A stretch of 64,000 bases of DNA from Pararhizobium gei (lineage in GTDB: Bacteria > Pseudomonadota > Alphaproteobacteria > Rhizobiales > Rhizobiaceae). The notes under the pieces were generated by a model, which saw only the letters and a list, made by a program, of their open reading frames with translations, did not search any database and had not been told where the DNA came from. Positions 45,457 through 54,459 of the stretch are shown here, in pieces. The stretch is from positions 274,001 through 338,000 of the forward strand of contig NZ_CP119409.1 of NCBI RefSeq assembly GCF_029223885.1. Reading direction: 5' to 3'. How positions within the stretch are numbered: the first letter of the stretch is position 1; each line of letters opens with the position of its first letter. Both the position numbers and the translations under genes were made by a program.

Positions 45457-47886
45457 TCATGAGCCCCGAAGTACGCCGCCGGTATTCTTTTCCACATTGG
45501 CGATGATCTTGCCGGCGAGCGCTTCAAAATCCTCATCGGTCAATGTCCGTTCTGCCGGCTGGATCACGACCTCGATCGCCACTGACTTCTTGCCTTCTCC
45601 AAGGGATGGCCCCTCGAAGATATCGAAGATATTGACGTTGGTGACCAGTCTGCGGTCAGCACTCGATGCCGCCTTCAGGATAGCGCCAGCTTCGACTGAT
45701 TTTTCGACGACGAAGGCAAAGTCGCGCTTGACCGCCTGAAACGGCGAGAGCTCCAGCGCTGGCTTGGTGCGGGTGGCCTTCTTCTTCGGTTCCGGCATGG
45801 CATCGACATAGACTTCGAAGCCTGCCAGCGCGCCGGAAACATCGAGCGCCTCCAGCACCTTCGGATGAAACTCGCCGAAAGTGCCAAGGACGATCTTTGG
45901 ACCGAGCTTGATCGTGCCGGAACGGCCGGGATGATACCAGGACGGTCCGCCGGCTTCGAACTGGACGTTGCCCATGGGGACGCCGCAGGCTTCAAGAACG
46001 GCGATGGCATCCGCCTTGGCGTCGAACACATCGACGGGCTTTCCGCCGCCCTTGGCCGCGTTCGACCAGGAGCGGCCCGCGCCGGCAAGCGACGCCGTGC
46101 CACGGCGGATCCCGCCGGCGACGCGCCGTTGGCCGGACGGTGTGTCGTTCTCATAGGTGCCGGACACCTCGAAGATCGCCACGTCGCCAAAACCTTTGTC
46201 GGCATTGCGCTGGGCGGCGGTGAGGAGGCCGGGCAGGAGCGAGGGCCGCATGTCGGACATATCGGCGGCGATCGGGTTGGCCAGAGAAAGCTGAGGCTTG
46301 CCGCCGCCGAAAAGCTCGGCCTGCGCCTTCGAAATGAACGACCAGGTGACCGCTTCGAGCATGCCGCGCGATGCCAACGCCCGTTTGGCAAGCCGGGTAC
46401 GGATCTGCAGGGTGGTCAGGATCTTGCCGTTGACGGCGCCGAGGTTTTCGATCGGCTGCGGCTTGATATTATCGACGCCATGGATGCGCATGACTTCTTC
46501 GACAAGATCCGCCTTGCCATCGACATCCGGCCGCCAGGAGGGAACGGAGACGGACACACGGTCGCCGGAGCCTTCGACGCCGAAGCCGAGACCTTCGAGG
46601 ATCGACACGGCCTCCTCAGCGCCAACCTCAAGACCCGTCAGGCGCTTGACCTCGGACACCGGGAAATCGACGATTTTGGGTGTATAGCCGGCATATCCAA
46701 CCACATCGGTCTTCGCCGCCGTGCCGCCGCACATGTCAAGGATCAACTGTGTGGCGCGCTCGAGGCCCGGCACCATGTAGTCCGGATCGACGCCGCGCTC
46801 GAAGCGGTAGCGCGCATCGGTGATGATCCCGAGCGTCCGGCCGGTCTTGGCGATGTTCATCGGGTCCCAGAGCGCCGATTCGATCAGCACGTCGGTGGTG
46901 GTCTCGTCGCACCCGGAATGTTCGCCGCCCATGATGCCGCCGATGGATTCTATGCCGTTGTCATCCGCGATGACGACGTTAGCCGGCGAAAGAGTGTACT
47001 CCCGCGTATCGAGCGCCAGAACCTTTTCGCCCGCGACAGCGCGGCGGACGGTCAGGTTGCCTTTGACCTTGGCGGCGTCGAAGACGTGCAGCGGCCGCCC
47101 CTGGTCGAAGGTCATGTAGTTGGTCACATCAACCAGTGCGTTGATCGGGCGTAGGCCGATGGCAAGCAGGCGCTGCTGCATCCATTTCGGGCTCGGGCCG
47201 TTCTTGACGCCGCGCACGAGGCGAAGCGCAAAGCCAGGGCAGAGATGGGTGTCTTCGCCGAGGTCGAGCTTCACCTTGGTGGTGGTTTCACCCTCGACCG
47301 CGAAGGCCGGCTGCGGCTGCACCTTAAGCGTGCCCATGCCGGAGGCGGCAAGATCGCGGGCAATGCCGTGGATTGACGTGCAGTCCGGACGGTTTGGGGT
47401 CAGGTTGATCTCGATCATCGGATCGTCAAGCCCGGCATAAGCGGCAAAACTCGTGCCCACAGGCGCGTCATCAGGCAGGTCGATGATGCCGTCATGGCTG
47501 TCCGACATCTGCAACTCTTTTTCCGAGCACATCATGCCGCGGCTTTCGACGCCCCGGATGGTGCCGACTGCAAGCGTCACGTCGATGCCCGGAACATAGG
47601 CGCCAGGTGCGGCAAAAGCGCCGATTAGGCCGGCGCGCGCATTCGGCGCGCCGCAGACGACCTGCACCGGCGAACCCGTGCCGGTATCGACCATCAACAC
47701 CTTCAGCTTGTCGGCCTGCGGGTGCTTTTCGGCCGAGACGACCTTGGCGATGACGAAGGGTTTGAACGCGGCCTTGTCGTCGACATGCTCGACCTCCAGC
47801 CCGATCGCCGTCAGGCGTTCGCAGATCTGTTCAAGCGTTGCATCGGTTTCAAGGTGGTCCTTGAGCCAGGAGAGGGTGAATTTCAT
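45457..47886 (-). CDS. pheT: Phenylalanyl-tRNA synthetase beta subunit
   Basis: 809 residues. Domains: N-terminal [17 protein letters not shown], an EMAP-like tRNA-binding domain (about 40-150, with [13 protein letters not shown] and [11 protein letters not shown]), B3/B4 editing domain (about 215-400), B5 domain (about 410-480), the catalytic-like core and a C-terminal ferredoxin-fold anticodon-binding domain (about 715-809, starting [14 protein letters not shown]). With PheS it forms the alpha2-beta2 enzyme that charges tRNA-Phe. It is separated from pheS by about 930 bases containing three small genes, and starts 28 bases after the last of these. Confidence 0.98.
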   Translation of the reverse strand: MKFTLSWLKDHLETDATLEQICERLTAIGLEVEHVDDKAAFKPFVIAKVVSAEKHPQADKLKVLMVDTGTGSPVQVVCGAPNARAGLIGAFAAPGAYVPGIDVTLAVGTIRGVESRGMMCSEKELQMSDSHDGIIDLPDDAPVGTSFAAYAGLDDPMIEINLTPNRPDCTSIHGIARDLAASGMGTLKVQPQPAFAVEGETTTKVKLDLGEDTHLCPGFALRLVRGVKNGPSPKWMQQRLLAIGLRPINALVDVTNYMTFDQGRPLHVFDAAKVKGNLTVRRAVAGEKVLALDTREYTLSPANVVIADDNGIESIGGIMGGEHSGCDETTTDVLIESALWDPMNIAKTGRTLGIITDARYRFERGVDPDYMVPGLERATQLILDMCGGTAAKTDVVGYAGYTPKIVDFPVSEVKRLTGLEVGAEEAVSILEGLGFGVEGSGDRVSVSVPSWRPDVDGKADLVEEVMRIHGVDNIKPQPIENLGAVNGKILTTLQIRTRLAKRALASRGMLEAVTWSFISKAQAELFGGGKPQLSLANPIAADMSDMRPSLLPGLLTAAQRNADKGFGDVAIFEVSGTYENDTPSGQRRVAGGIRRGTASLAGAGRSWSNAAKGGGKPVDVFDAKADAIAVLEACGVPMGNVQFEAGGPSWYHPGRSGTIKLGPKIVLGTFGEFHPKVLEALDVSGALAGFEVYVDAMPEPKKKATRTKPALELSPFQAVKRDFAFVVEKSVEAGAILKAASSADRRLVTNVNIFDIFEGPSLGEGKKSVAIEVVIQPAERTLTDEDFEALAGKIIANVEKNTGGVLRGS

Positions 47887-47914
47887 GATGTCTTCTCAGG
47901 TTAGGCTATCGGTA

Positions 47915-48322
47915 CTAGCGCTTTAATGTCGTCGATGGATAGATCTGATTTTTCAAAGCAGTCGGCACGCATAGCGCGGCGCACTTCGCAACCAGCCGTC
48001 TGACTTCGTTGGCATCGCGATTGAAGCGATTATCGTTTGTCTTTGTATAGAAACTGGACAAGGCGCCCACCTGTTGAATAACGGCGTCTGAACCGACAAC
48101 GAGAAGCTCGGTCTCGGCTTGATAGTATTCCCGTCGGATATCATCGAATTTTTCGGGCGCGTCGGACATCGCCATAAACGAATTCAGATAGTTTCGGTAC
48201 GCCACGCGCCTAATTTCGATGAGAGCGGATTTCCTATCAACTTTCCGTTGATATGCATAAGTGCCTACTGCTCCGGCAATGGGTAAAACAGCAATCAAGA
48301 TTGGAAGCCAGCTATCCCCCAC
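47915..48322 (-). CDS. Small membrane-anchored hypothetical protein inside the phe operon
   Basis: 135 residues from a GTG codon. One N-terminal membrane helix (WLPILIAVLPIAGAVGTYAY, about 5-24) is followed by a basic stretch and a mostly helical cytoplasmic domain (RVAYRNYLNSFMAMSDAPEK; YYQAETELLVVGSDAVIQQV). I recognise no domain. By hand count bases 47941-48300 are about 49% G+C, against about 63% in a 60-base sample of pheS. It starts three bases after the DUF2442 gene and ends 28 before pheT, so it is probably co-transcribed with the synthetase genes. Confidence 0.72.
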   Translation of the reverse strand: MGDSWLPILIAVLPIAGAVGTYAYQRKVDRKSALIEIRRVAYRNYLNSFMAMSDAPEKFDDIRREYYQAETELLVVGSDAVIQQVGALSSFYTKTNDNRFNRDANEVRRLVAKCAALCVPTALKNQIYPSTTLKR

Positions 48323-48325
48323 GCT

Positions 48326-48601
48326 TTAGGCAGCCTTCTCAGGCGCTCTCGCGCCGGGCGCTTTCACGCCCATGAACATGCTCTTCACCGAGATGCCCTC
48401 ATCAACAGCCGTCCACCAAATGCCTTCATACATCAACTCGATGTCGTTCAGTTCGCTATCATTGAGTTCCGAAAGGAAGGGATACCACCAGAGAGGCGTT
48501 GCAATGACACGGCCATCGGCGAGCGCCACATGAACGTTGCCCTCAGAACACCAAGCACGCACAGGCTTCATCTCGTCGGTTTCAAAGGCCAAAGAACTCA
48601 T
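48326..48601 (-). CDS. DUF2442 domain protein
   Basis: 91 residues from MSSLAFETDEMKPV, preceded by TAGGTG; a GTG three codons earlier is possible. The DUF2442 pattern is visible: VHVALADGRVIATPLWWYPFLSEL with a second half ending in IWWTAVDEGISVKSMF. Function is unknown; the fold is small and may bind nucleic acid or a partner. It overlaps the preceding DUF4160 gene by 20 bases, so the two are translated together. Such pairs recur next to each other in many bacteria, as I recall, and have been suspected to be toxin-antitoxin-like. Confidence 0.85.
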   Translation of the reverse strand: MSSLAFETDEMKPVRAWCSEGNVHVALADGRVIATPLWWYPFLSELNDSELNDIELMYEGIWWTAVDEGISVKSMFMGVKAPGARAPEKAA

Positions 48602-48818
48602 CCCAAGCACCTACCCATTCATCACGATGTTCCGAGGCCACTTTGAGCAGCCTTGCGATTTCCTGATCACTATACCCTTTGTTCTGTGCGACTTCCAAAC
48701 TCCTTAGCCAGACCTTCAGGGACTTTCCATCCTTGACAATATGAACATGTGGCGGTTCGCCGACGTCCAAGGCGTAAAACCGAAACTTGTATCCATGCCA
48801 GATCAGGAGCGTCGGCAT
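48582..48818 (-). CDS. DUF4160 domain protein
   Basis: 78 residues. The DUF4160 signature is complete: a short N-terminal strand pair LLIWHGYKFRFYALDVGEPP, then HVHIVKDGKSLKVWL and a C-terminal helix around EIARLLKVASEHRDEWVGAW. The EPPHVHI motif is the most conserved part. The biochemical role is unknown. It begins three bases after the pheS stop and overlaps the DUF2442 gene by 20 bases. It is the first of three genes inserted between pheS and pheT. Confidence 0.88.
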   Translation of the reverse strand: MPTLLIWHGYKFRFYALDVGEPPHVHIVKDGKSLKVWLRSLEVAQNKGYSDQEIARLLKVASEHRDEWVGAWDEFFGL

Positions 48819-48821
48819 AGG

Positions 48822-49907
48822 TCAGGCACTCAAACCGCCGAACAACGTCGGCATATCGAGTGGCCTGAACCCGTAATGGCTCATCCAGCGCACATCGGCG
48901 TCGAAGAAGTTTCTGAGGTCCGGCATGCCGTATTTCAGCATGGCGATGCGGTCCAGCCCCATGCCCCAGGCAAAGCCCTGGTAGACATCGGGATCGAGAC
49001 CGCCGGCGCGCAAGACGTTCGGGTGCACCATGCCGCAGCCGAGGATTTCCATCCAGTCGGTGCCTTCGCCGAACTTGACGATCGGGCCGGAGGAACGGTC
49101 GCACTGGATATCGACCTCGAAGGACGGCTCGGTGAACGGGAAGAAGGACGGGCGAAACCGCATCGTCACGTCATCGACCTCGAAGAAGGTCTTGCAGAAC
49201 TCTTCCAGGATCCAGCGCATGTTGGCAACGTTGGACTTGGTGTCGACGACAAGGCCTTCGACCTGGTGGAACATCGGCGAATGGGTGGCGTCGCTGTCCT
49301 GCCGGTAGGTCTTGCCGGGGATGATGATGCGGATCGGCGGCTTCTGCGCCTCCATCGTGCGGATCTGAACAGGTGATGTATGGGTGCGCAAAACCTTGCG
49401 CTCGCCGTTTGCGTCTGGATTGAAGAAGAACGTGTCATGCATCTCCCGCGCCGGATGGCCTTCGGGAAAGTTCAGCGCGGTGAAATTGTAATAGTCGGTC
49501 TCGATATCCGGGCCCTCGGCGATCGAGAAACCCATATCGGCGAAGATCGCGGTGATCTCGTCGATGATCTGGCTGATCGGATGGATGCGGCCACGCTCGG
49601 CCGGCGAGGAGCGCACCGGCAGGCTGATATCGACGGTCTCGCGGGCAAGACGCTCGGCGATGGCAGCGTCCTTGAGGGCGGACTTGCGGACGGCGATGGC
49701 GTCAAAGACGGTGTTCTTCAAGGCGTTGATGGCGGCACCACGCGTTTGCCGCTCGTCCGGGCTCATCGTGCCGAGGGTTTTCAGCAGTTCGGAGATCGAG
49801 CCCTTCTTGCCCAGCGCATTGACGCGCACGGCTTCGATCGCGGCTTCGTCACTGGCAGCGGTCACCTCGGCCAGCAGGTTGTCTTTCAGTGCTTCCAGAT
49901 CGGACAT
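48822..49907 (-). CDS. pheS: Phenylalanyl-tRNA synthetase alpha subunit
   Basis: 361 residues. After an N-terminal coiled coil (about 1-90) come class II motifs: motif 1 in [19 protein letters not shown], motif 2 in [19 protein letters not shown], and motif 3 in [18 protein letters not shown] near the C-terminus. The [10 protein letters not shown] and [20 protein letters not shown] segments bind substrate. It charges tRNA-Phe with PheT. A terminator (49936-49966) separates it from rplT, so pheS heads its own transcript even though ribosomal genes lie upstream on the same strand. Confidence 0.98.
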   Translation of the reverse strand: MSDLEALKDNLLAEVTAASDEAAIEAVRVNALGKKGSISELLKTLGTMSPDERQTRGAAINALKNTVFDAIAVRKSALKDAAIAERLARETVDISLPVRSSPAERGRIHPISQIIDEITAIFADMGFSIAEGPDIETDYYNFTALNFPEGHPAREMHDTFFFNPDANGERKVLRTHTSPVQIRTMEAQKPPIRIIIPGKTYRQDSDATHSPMFHQVEGLVVDTKSNVANMRWILEEFCKTFFEVDDVTMRFRPSFFPFTEPSFEVDIQCDRSSGPIVKFGEGTDWMEILGCGMVHPNVLRAGGLDPDVYQGFAWGMGLDRIAMLKYGMPDLRNFFDADVRWMSHYGFRPLDMPTLFGGLSA

Positions 49908-49935
49908 GGTTCAATTCCCGTGATCGGTCAAAGAA

Positions 49936-49966
49936 AAACCCGCGCCAGCCGTGCCAGCGCGGGTTT
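49936..49966 (-). terminator. Terminator after rplT
   Basis: AAACCCGCGC (49936-49945) and GCGCGGGTTT (49957-49966) form a perfect 10-bp stem with an 11-base loop. On the minus strand it is followed by TTCTTTG. It ends the ribosomal-protein transcript before pheS. Confidence 0.82.
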
Positions 49967-50002
49967 CCCAAATTAAATTCCAAAAGGTTGGGAAGCGCTG
50001 GT

Positions 50003-50407
50003 TTACTTGACCGCGCTTTCAAACTCGTTGGTGGTGCCGGCGTCCTTGAGGTAATCCAGCGCTTTCTTGGCGGCAGCGACGAGTGCGCCGAACGCTTCCG
50101 GCTCATGGATCGCCATATCTGAGAGAACCTTGCGGTCGACTTCGATGCCAGCCTTTGACAGACCGTCGATGAAGCGGCCATAGGTCAGGCCCTGCTCGCG
50201 AACTGCAGCATTGATACGCTGAATCCAGAGAGCGCGAAAATTACGCTTGTTGACCTTGCGGTCGCGGTAGGCGAATGCCTTCGAACGGTCAACCGCGGCC
50301 TTGGCGGCGCGGATGGTGTTCTTGCGGCGGCCGTAGAAGCCCTTGGCTGCCTTGAGTGTCTTCTTGTGCTTGGCGTGAGCTGCTACGCCGCGTTTTACAC
50401 GTGCCAT
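50003..50407 (-). CDS. rplT: 50S ribosomal protein L20
   Basis: 134 residues; E. coli L20 has 118, and the alphaproteobacterial form is slightly longer. It starts [20 protein letters not shown] and contains the [29 protein letters not shown] basic helix and [21 protein letters not shown]20 is needed early in 50S assembly and represses its own operon in enterobacteria. It lies 39 bases after rpmI on the same strand. Confidence 0.98.
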   Translation of the reverse strand: MARVKRGVAAHAKHKKTLKAAKGFYGRRKNTIRAAKAAVDRSKAFAYRDRKVNKRNFRALWIQRINAAVREQGLTYGRFIDGLSKAGIEVDRKVLSDMAIHEPEAFGALVAAAKKALDYLKDAGTTNEFESAVK

Positions 50408-50446
50408 GTCATGATCTCCTTAAAAAATCCAAAAGTGCCAGACGTC

Positions 50447-50650
50447 TTAAAGACCGTTGGGCAGGTAGTTCTTGATGACCTTTTTGCCATCAGGCTCTGC
50501 AAGCACCATGGTGCCACGCGCATCGCGAATGAACTTGTTGGACCGCTTGATCATGCCATGACGCTTGCCTGCGGCAGCTGCCATGACCTTGCCGGTTGCG
50601 GTGATCTTGAACCGCTTCTTGGCCGAGGATTTCGTCTTCATCTTGGGCAT
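50447..50650 (-). CDS. rpmI: 50S ribosomal protein L35
   Basis: 67 residues from [15 protein letters not shown]; longer upstream frame is not real. The conserved sequence ends [21 protein letters not shown]35 is a small basic protein of the large subunit. It is between infC and rplT as in nearly all bacteria, but 232 bases and a terminator-like hairpin separate it from infC. Confidence 0.97.
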   Translation of the reverse strand: MPKMKTKSSAKKRFKITATGKVMAAAAGKRHGMIKRSNKFIRDARGTMVLAEPDGKKVIKNYLPNGL

Positions 50651-50834
50651 TTTGCTACTCCATTTTTTTTGATTACGAGATCGACTGACGAGGTCGTCTC
50701 CAGCGTAAAGAACGGCCACGGCATGCCCTGCCGGACCGTTCGGACGGCGGCTTGTAACCGAACCACCCACAAAGTGCAACGGGATTCGGAAAGCGGCCGG
50801 ATTTTTCGGCCTTGTCCAGCACATGAAAGCGAAA

Positions 50835-50855
50835 AAGCCGCCCTTACGGCGGCTT
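50835..50855 (-). terminator. Hairpin with T-run between infC and rpmI
   Basis: AAGCCGCC (50835-50842) pairs with GGCGGCTT (50848-50855) across CTTAC; on the minus strand the stem is followed by TTTCGC after the TT of the stem, i.e. a T-run. It lies 28 bases past the infC stop. It may terminate infC or attenuate entry into rpmI-rplT. Confidence 0.65.
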
Positions 50856-50882
50856 GATCGCGTCCAGTCCTGAAATGCACGC

Positions 50883-51419
50883 TCACTTCGGAGCGAGCAC
50901 CATCATCATCTGGCGACCTTCGAGCTTCGGTTCAGCTTCGACCTTGGCGATCGTCGTCGTGTCTTCCTTCACCTGAAGCAGAAGCTTCATGCCCAGTTCC
51001 TGGTGGGCCATTTCACGGCCTCGGAACTTCAAGGTTACCTTCACCTTGTCGCCGTCTTCGAAGAAGCGGTTCATCGCCTTCATCTTCACGTCATAGTCAT
51101 GCGTGTCGATGTTGGGACGCATCTTGATCTCCTTGATCTCGATGATCTTCTGCTTCTTGCGGGCCTCGGCGGCCTTTTTCTGTGTCGAGTATTTCAGCTT
51201 GCCCAGATCAAGGATCTTGCACACCGGCGGCTCGGCATTCGGCGAAATTTCCACCAGATCGAGACCGGCTTCCTCTGCAATGCGCAGCGCCTGGTCCGTG
51301 GGGATGCTTCCGTGATTGACGCCTTCGGCATCGATGAGCTGAACCCGGAGCGACCGGATTTCCTTGTTAGAGCGGGGCCCGTCTTTTGTCGGGGCATCCG
51401 TTTTGAACGGTCTGCGAAT
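50883..51419 (-). CDS. infC: Translation initiation factor IF-3, AUU start
   Basis: 178 residues when read from an ATT codon at 51419-51417. The N-terminal domain begins [20 protein letters not shown] and contains [14 protein letters not shown]; the C-terminal domain has [19 protein letters not shown] and [16 protein letters not shown]. No ATG, GTG or TTG occurs in frame between the ATT and the GTG at 51254, which is far inside the conserved first domain. GAGGAG lies seven bases upstream of the ATT. IF-3 discriminates against non-canonical start codons, and E. coli infC also uses AUU for autoregulation, so this start is expected. IF-3 also prevents early 70S joining. Confidence 0.95.
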   Translation of the reverse strand: MRRPFKTDAPTKDGPRSNKEIRSLRVQLIDAEGVNHGSIPTDQALRIAEEAGLDLVEISPNAEPPVCKILDLGKLKYSTQKKAAEARKKQKIIEIKEIKMRPNIDTHDYDVKMKAMNRFFEDGDKVKVTLKFRGREMAHQELGMKLLLQVKEDTTTIAKVEAEPKLEGRQMMMVLAPK

Positions 51420-51633
51420 GGTCGTACTCTCCTCGAATTGTTAAAATGTCTGGCCGACGGCCGCGCGATTTCTGGCGCTATGCCCTTCAACTGCCGCTGA
51501 ACCGTCATGTGTAAATTGCTGCGGCAAAGTCAATACCACAGGTCTTTGTGAAAATCACCACCTGTCGGGTGCTGCAAAAATCTGTTTTAGAAGAAATTCG
51601 AGAGATCTTAGCGCTTCACGGGAGAAACAACCG

Positions 51634-52437
51634 ATGTCCTTGCCAGTTCAAGGCCCCGATCCAGTTCTTATCGATGTCGGGGCCGGTCCCGAATCGCGCC
51701 GGATCGCTCTCTGCGTCCAGCCCGCTCCCGCCGCAACCGGCCAGCCGGCCCTGGTCTGGCTCGGCGGATACCGGTCTGACATGTCGGGAACCAAGGCGGT
51801 CGAACTGGCGCGCTATGCGGGGGAAAAAGGGCATGCCTGCATCCGCTTCGATTATTCGGGCCACGGCCTTTCCGGCGGCAGATTCATCGATGGCACGATT
51901 TCGCGCTGGCTGGAGGAGAGCCTTGCCGTGATCGATCATGTCCGCCCGGAGCGAATGCTCCTTGTCGGCTCGTCCATGGGGGGCTGGATCGCGCTGCGCC
52001 TGATTGCCGAGCTGCGCCGTCGCGGGGAAGGCGGCAAGGTCGCCGGCCTGGTGCTGATCGCGCCGGCGCCGGATTTCACAAGCGAGTTGATCGAGCCGAA
52101 CCTGACGGATGCCGAGCGGGCATCGCTTGAGACGCTTGGCTATTTCGAGGAACCGACGCCCTATGGACCCGATCCCAACATCTATACGGCACGCCTGATC
52201 GAGGACGGGCGGAGAAACCGCGTCCTCGACGGCATCATTGAAACAGGCTGCCCGGTTCATATCCTTCAGGGGATGAAGGATCCGGATGTTCCCTATGCCC
52301 ATGCTTTGAAGCTGATGGAACATCTGCCTTCCGACGATGTCGTGATGACGCTGATCCGCGATGGCGACCATCGCCTTTCGCGCCCCGAGGATATTGAGAA
52401 GATCCTCTCGGCAGTGGCGGCTTTCGCCGGGGCATGA
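51634..52437 (+). CDS. Alpha/beta-fold hydrolase
   Basis: 267 residues. The nucleophile elbow is VGSSMGGWIALR near residue 115 (Ser in GSSMGG), preceded by the oxyanion region LVWLGGYRSDMSGTK near 45. The Asp is probably in GMKDPDVPY and the His in RDGDHRLSRPED near 255. It is a cytosolic esterase-like protein similar to the mycophenolic acid acyl-glucuronide esterase/ABHD10 group. GGGAGAAAC precedes the ATG. It is divergent from infC. Confidence 0.9.
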   Translation: MSLPVQGPDPVLIDVGAGPESRRIALCVQPAPAATGQPALVWLGGYRSDMSGTKAVELARYAGEKGHACIRFDYSGHGLSGGRFIDGTISRWLEESLAVIDHVRPERMLLVGSSMGGWIALRLIAELRRRGEGGKVAGLVLIAPAPDFTSELIEPNLTDAERASLETLGYFEEPTPYGPDPNIYTARLIEDGRRNRVLDGIIETGCPVHILQGMKDPDVPYAHALKLMEHLPSDDVVMTLIRDGDHRLSRPEDIEKILSAVAAFAGA

Positions 52438-52532
52438 GGTGCCGCAAATCGCGCCGTTGCCGATTTGCCGCGCATTTTAACCATGTTTCGCAATCCCTAA
52501 ATCTGCAGATTGACTTCGTTTCAGGTGCGCTG

Positions 52533-52548
52533 TTAACTCTTTGTTAAC
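52533..52548 (+). promoter_or_regulatory. CtrA-type box TTAA-N7-TTAAC upstream of BTLCP gene
   Basis: TTAA (52533-52536), seven bases CTCTTTG, then TTAAC (52544-52548) is an exact match to the full CtrA consensus. A further TTAA is at 52551-52554. It lies about 110 bases before the BTLCP start codon. Confidence 0.55.
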
Positions 52549-52657
52549 GATTAAAGCAGCGCGCGGCGGGGATGGTCGCGAAGCTGATGCCGAGCTTCAG
52601 ACTTTGCGGGGCGTCTTCGGAACTGTTTGGAAGATTGCCGCGCCACAGGGGACATGT

Positions 52658-53278
52658 ATGGCGCAGTTGACTGGGGTAAAGAGGACGATCGTGGCAATCG
52701 CGGCCGTTTTCGCATCGGCAGGTGGGGCAGTTCCGGCGCCGAACGTAACAACGGTTTCGATGCAGACCGGTGCCATCACGTCCCAGCCGATCGGTCACTA
52801 TGAATTCTGCCAGACCCATCGCTCCGAATGCGATATCAAGACCAAGCCATCGACCGCGCCGCGCGTGACAGATTTCGGATGGTCGGTCATTCGCGAGGTT
52901 AACGCCTCGGTCAATCGTGAAATCACGCCTGTCACGGACATGAATCTGTTCGGCAAGGATGAGGTTTGGACCTATCCGCAGGCCGCCGGCGACTGCGAGG
53001 ATTTCGTTCTCCTGAAGCGCAAGCGTTTGATGGAAAAGGGATTTTCTGCATCAGACCTGCTGATAACCGTGGTTAGGAAGTCGGACGGAGAGGGCCATGC
53101 GGTTCTCACCGTGCGCACCGCGCAAGGCGACTTCATCCTCGACAATCTCGATGACGAGGCGAAGCTCTGGACAAGGACATCGTATCGCTTTCTCAAGCGC
53201 CAGGCTTCGTTCAATACCGGCCGTTGGGTAACCATTGAAAATGGCGCGGAAGTCCTGGTCGGTTCCGTCGGCAACTGA
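52658..53278 (+). CDS. Bacterial transglutaminase-like cysteine proteinase (BTLCP)
   Basis: 206 residues from MAQLTGVKRTIVAI, with an N-terminal signal (cleavage near GAVPAP); the frame extends to 52541 but the leader is not conserved. The BTLCP (DUF920) core has HYEFCQTHRSECDI at residue 48-60, and the catalytic triad Cys in YPQAAGDCEDFVLLK, His in GEGHAVLTVRT, Asp in DFILDNLDDEAKLW. Members are periplasmic; the LapG group processes surface adhesins, and rhizobial ones are uncharacterised. The upstream CtrA-type box hints at cell-cycle control. Confidence 0.92.
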   Translation: MAQLTGVKRTIVAIAAVFASAGGAVPAPNVTTVSMQTGAITSQPIGHYEFCQTHRSECDIKTKPSTAPRVTDFGWSVIREVNASVNREITPVTDMNLFGKDEVWTYPQAAGDCEDFVLLKRKRLMEKGFSASDLLITVVRKSDGEGHAVLTVRTAQGDFILDNLDDEAKLWTRTSYRFLKRQASFNTGRWVTIENGAEVLVGSVGN

Positions 53279-53331
53279 TCTGAGCTGGATCGACGAGAGA
53301 AAACGCTGTCACGTCCCGTGGCTGATTGTCC

Positions 53332-54315
53332 TTACGCATTTCCAATCAGCACACCTGCCGCCAGCACGAGGCTGCCGCCGAGCACGACCTGCAAAACAGC
53401 GCGCAAAAACGGTGTTTCCATATATTTGTTCTGAATGAAGGCGATGGCCCAGAGTTCGATGAAGACGATCGCTCCGGCGATGATCGTCGCAGTCCAGAAA
53501 TTCGGGATGAGATAGGGCAGGGCATGGCCCAGTCCGCCAAGCGTCGTCATGATGCCGCAGGCAAGGCCGCGTTTGAGGGGTGAGCCGCGACCGGACAGCT
53601 TGCCGTCGTCATGCGCCGCTTCGGTGAAGCCCATCGAGATCCCCGCGCCGACGGAGGCGGAAAGGCCGACCAGAAAGGTCTGCCAGGTGTCCTGCGTCGC
53701 GAACGCGGCGGCGAAAATCGGTGCAAGTGTCGAAACGGATCCATCCATCAACCCGGCAAGGCCCGGCTGGACATACGTGAGCAGGAACTGTCTGTGCGCT
53801 GCTTCGTCTTCGGTCTTGCGTACCTCTCCGGTGACGTGCTTGCCGATAAGCATGCGGGCGATATCCTCATGCCCCTGTTCGGCCAGCGCCAGATCTCCGA
53901 GCAGTTGCCGGGTGCCTGCGTCCGACGTCTGCCGGGCGGCCTCGATGTAGAAATTATACGCCTGGCTTTCCATGGCCTCCGCCTCGCGCCGCACCGCCTC
54001 CAGCGACAGCGTCTTGCGCAGCCAGTCCGGCCTGCGGCCGAGGAAGCCCGCCACATGCTCGCGGCGGATCAGCGGTATGCGCTCTCCGAAGCGTCGGCGA
54101 TGCATGTCGATCAGCATCGACTTGTGCGTGTTCTCCACCTCCGCCATATCCTCGAACACCTTTGCCGAATCGGGATACTGGTCTTTCAGAGCCTGGGCAT
54201 AGCCGAGATAAATCCGCGCATCGTCCTCTTCCGAGGAAATGGCCAAGGCCAGCACTTCCTGCTCGGAGAGAGAGGAAAGCGGGCGCTTGGAATGACCAAG
54301 AAGACGGGCAAACAT
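53332..54315 (-). CDS. mbfA: Membrane-bound ferritin/VIT1-type iron exporter MbfA
   Basis: 327 residues from MFARLLGHSKRPL. The N-terminal ferritin-like (rubrerythrin) domain (about 10-165) carries the metal-binding EEDDARIYLGY, EVENTHKSMLIDMHRR and LALAEQGHEDIARM helices with E-x2-H-type ligands. The C-terminal VIT1/CCC1 domain (about 195-327) has VQPGLAGLMDGSVSTLAPI and SVGAGISMGFTEAAHDDG. MbfA exports iron and protects against iron and peroxide stress in Agrobacterium and Bradyrhizobium, and is repressed by Irr. A perfect ICE palindrome lies 17 bases upstream of the start, which confirms this control. Confidence 0.95.
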   Translation of the reverse strand: MFARLLGHSKRPLSSLSEQEVLALAISSEEDDARIYLGYAQALKDQYPDSAKVFEDMAEVENTHKSMLIDMHRRRFGERIPLIRREHVAGFLGRRPDWLRKTLSLEAVRREAEAMESQAYNFYIEAARQTSDAGTRQLLGDLALAEQGHEDIARMLIGKHVTGEVRKTEDEAAHRQFLLTYVQPGLAGLMDGSVSTLAPIFAAAFATQDTWQTFLVGLSASVGAGISMGFTEAAHDDGKLSGRGSPLKRGLACGIMTTLGGLGHALPYLIPNFWTATIIAGAIVFIELWAIAFIQNKYMETPFLRAVLQVVLGGSLVLAAGVLIGNA

Positions 54316-54331
54316 GATGCACAAAACCTAG

Positions 54332-54348
54332 TTTAGAATTATTCTAAA
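54332..54348. promoter_or_regulatory. Iron control element (Irr box) of mbfA
   Basis: TTTAGAA-TTA-TTCTAAA is a 17-bp palindrome with perfect arms and the N3 spacer of the rhizobial ICE consensus recognised by Irr. It is at -17 from the start codon, where bound Irr would block transcription. Confidence 0.85.
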
Positions 54349-54459
54349 ATATGGTTTTGGCGCGGGAAGGTCAAGATGCTCTTTGCGCATTTGGCACAGA
54401 CAGGCTTCGCACGAGGACGTGCCGGCTCCGGCCTGTTGCCGATGAGCCGAACCGATCGT

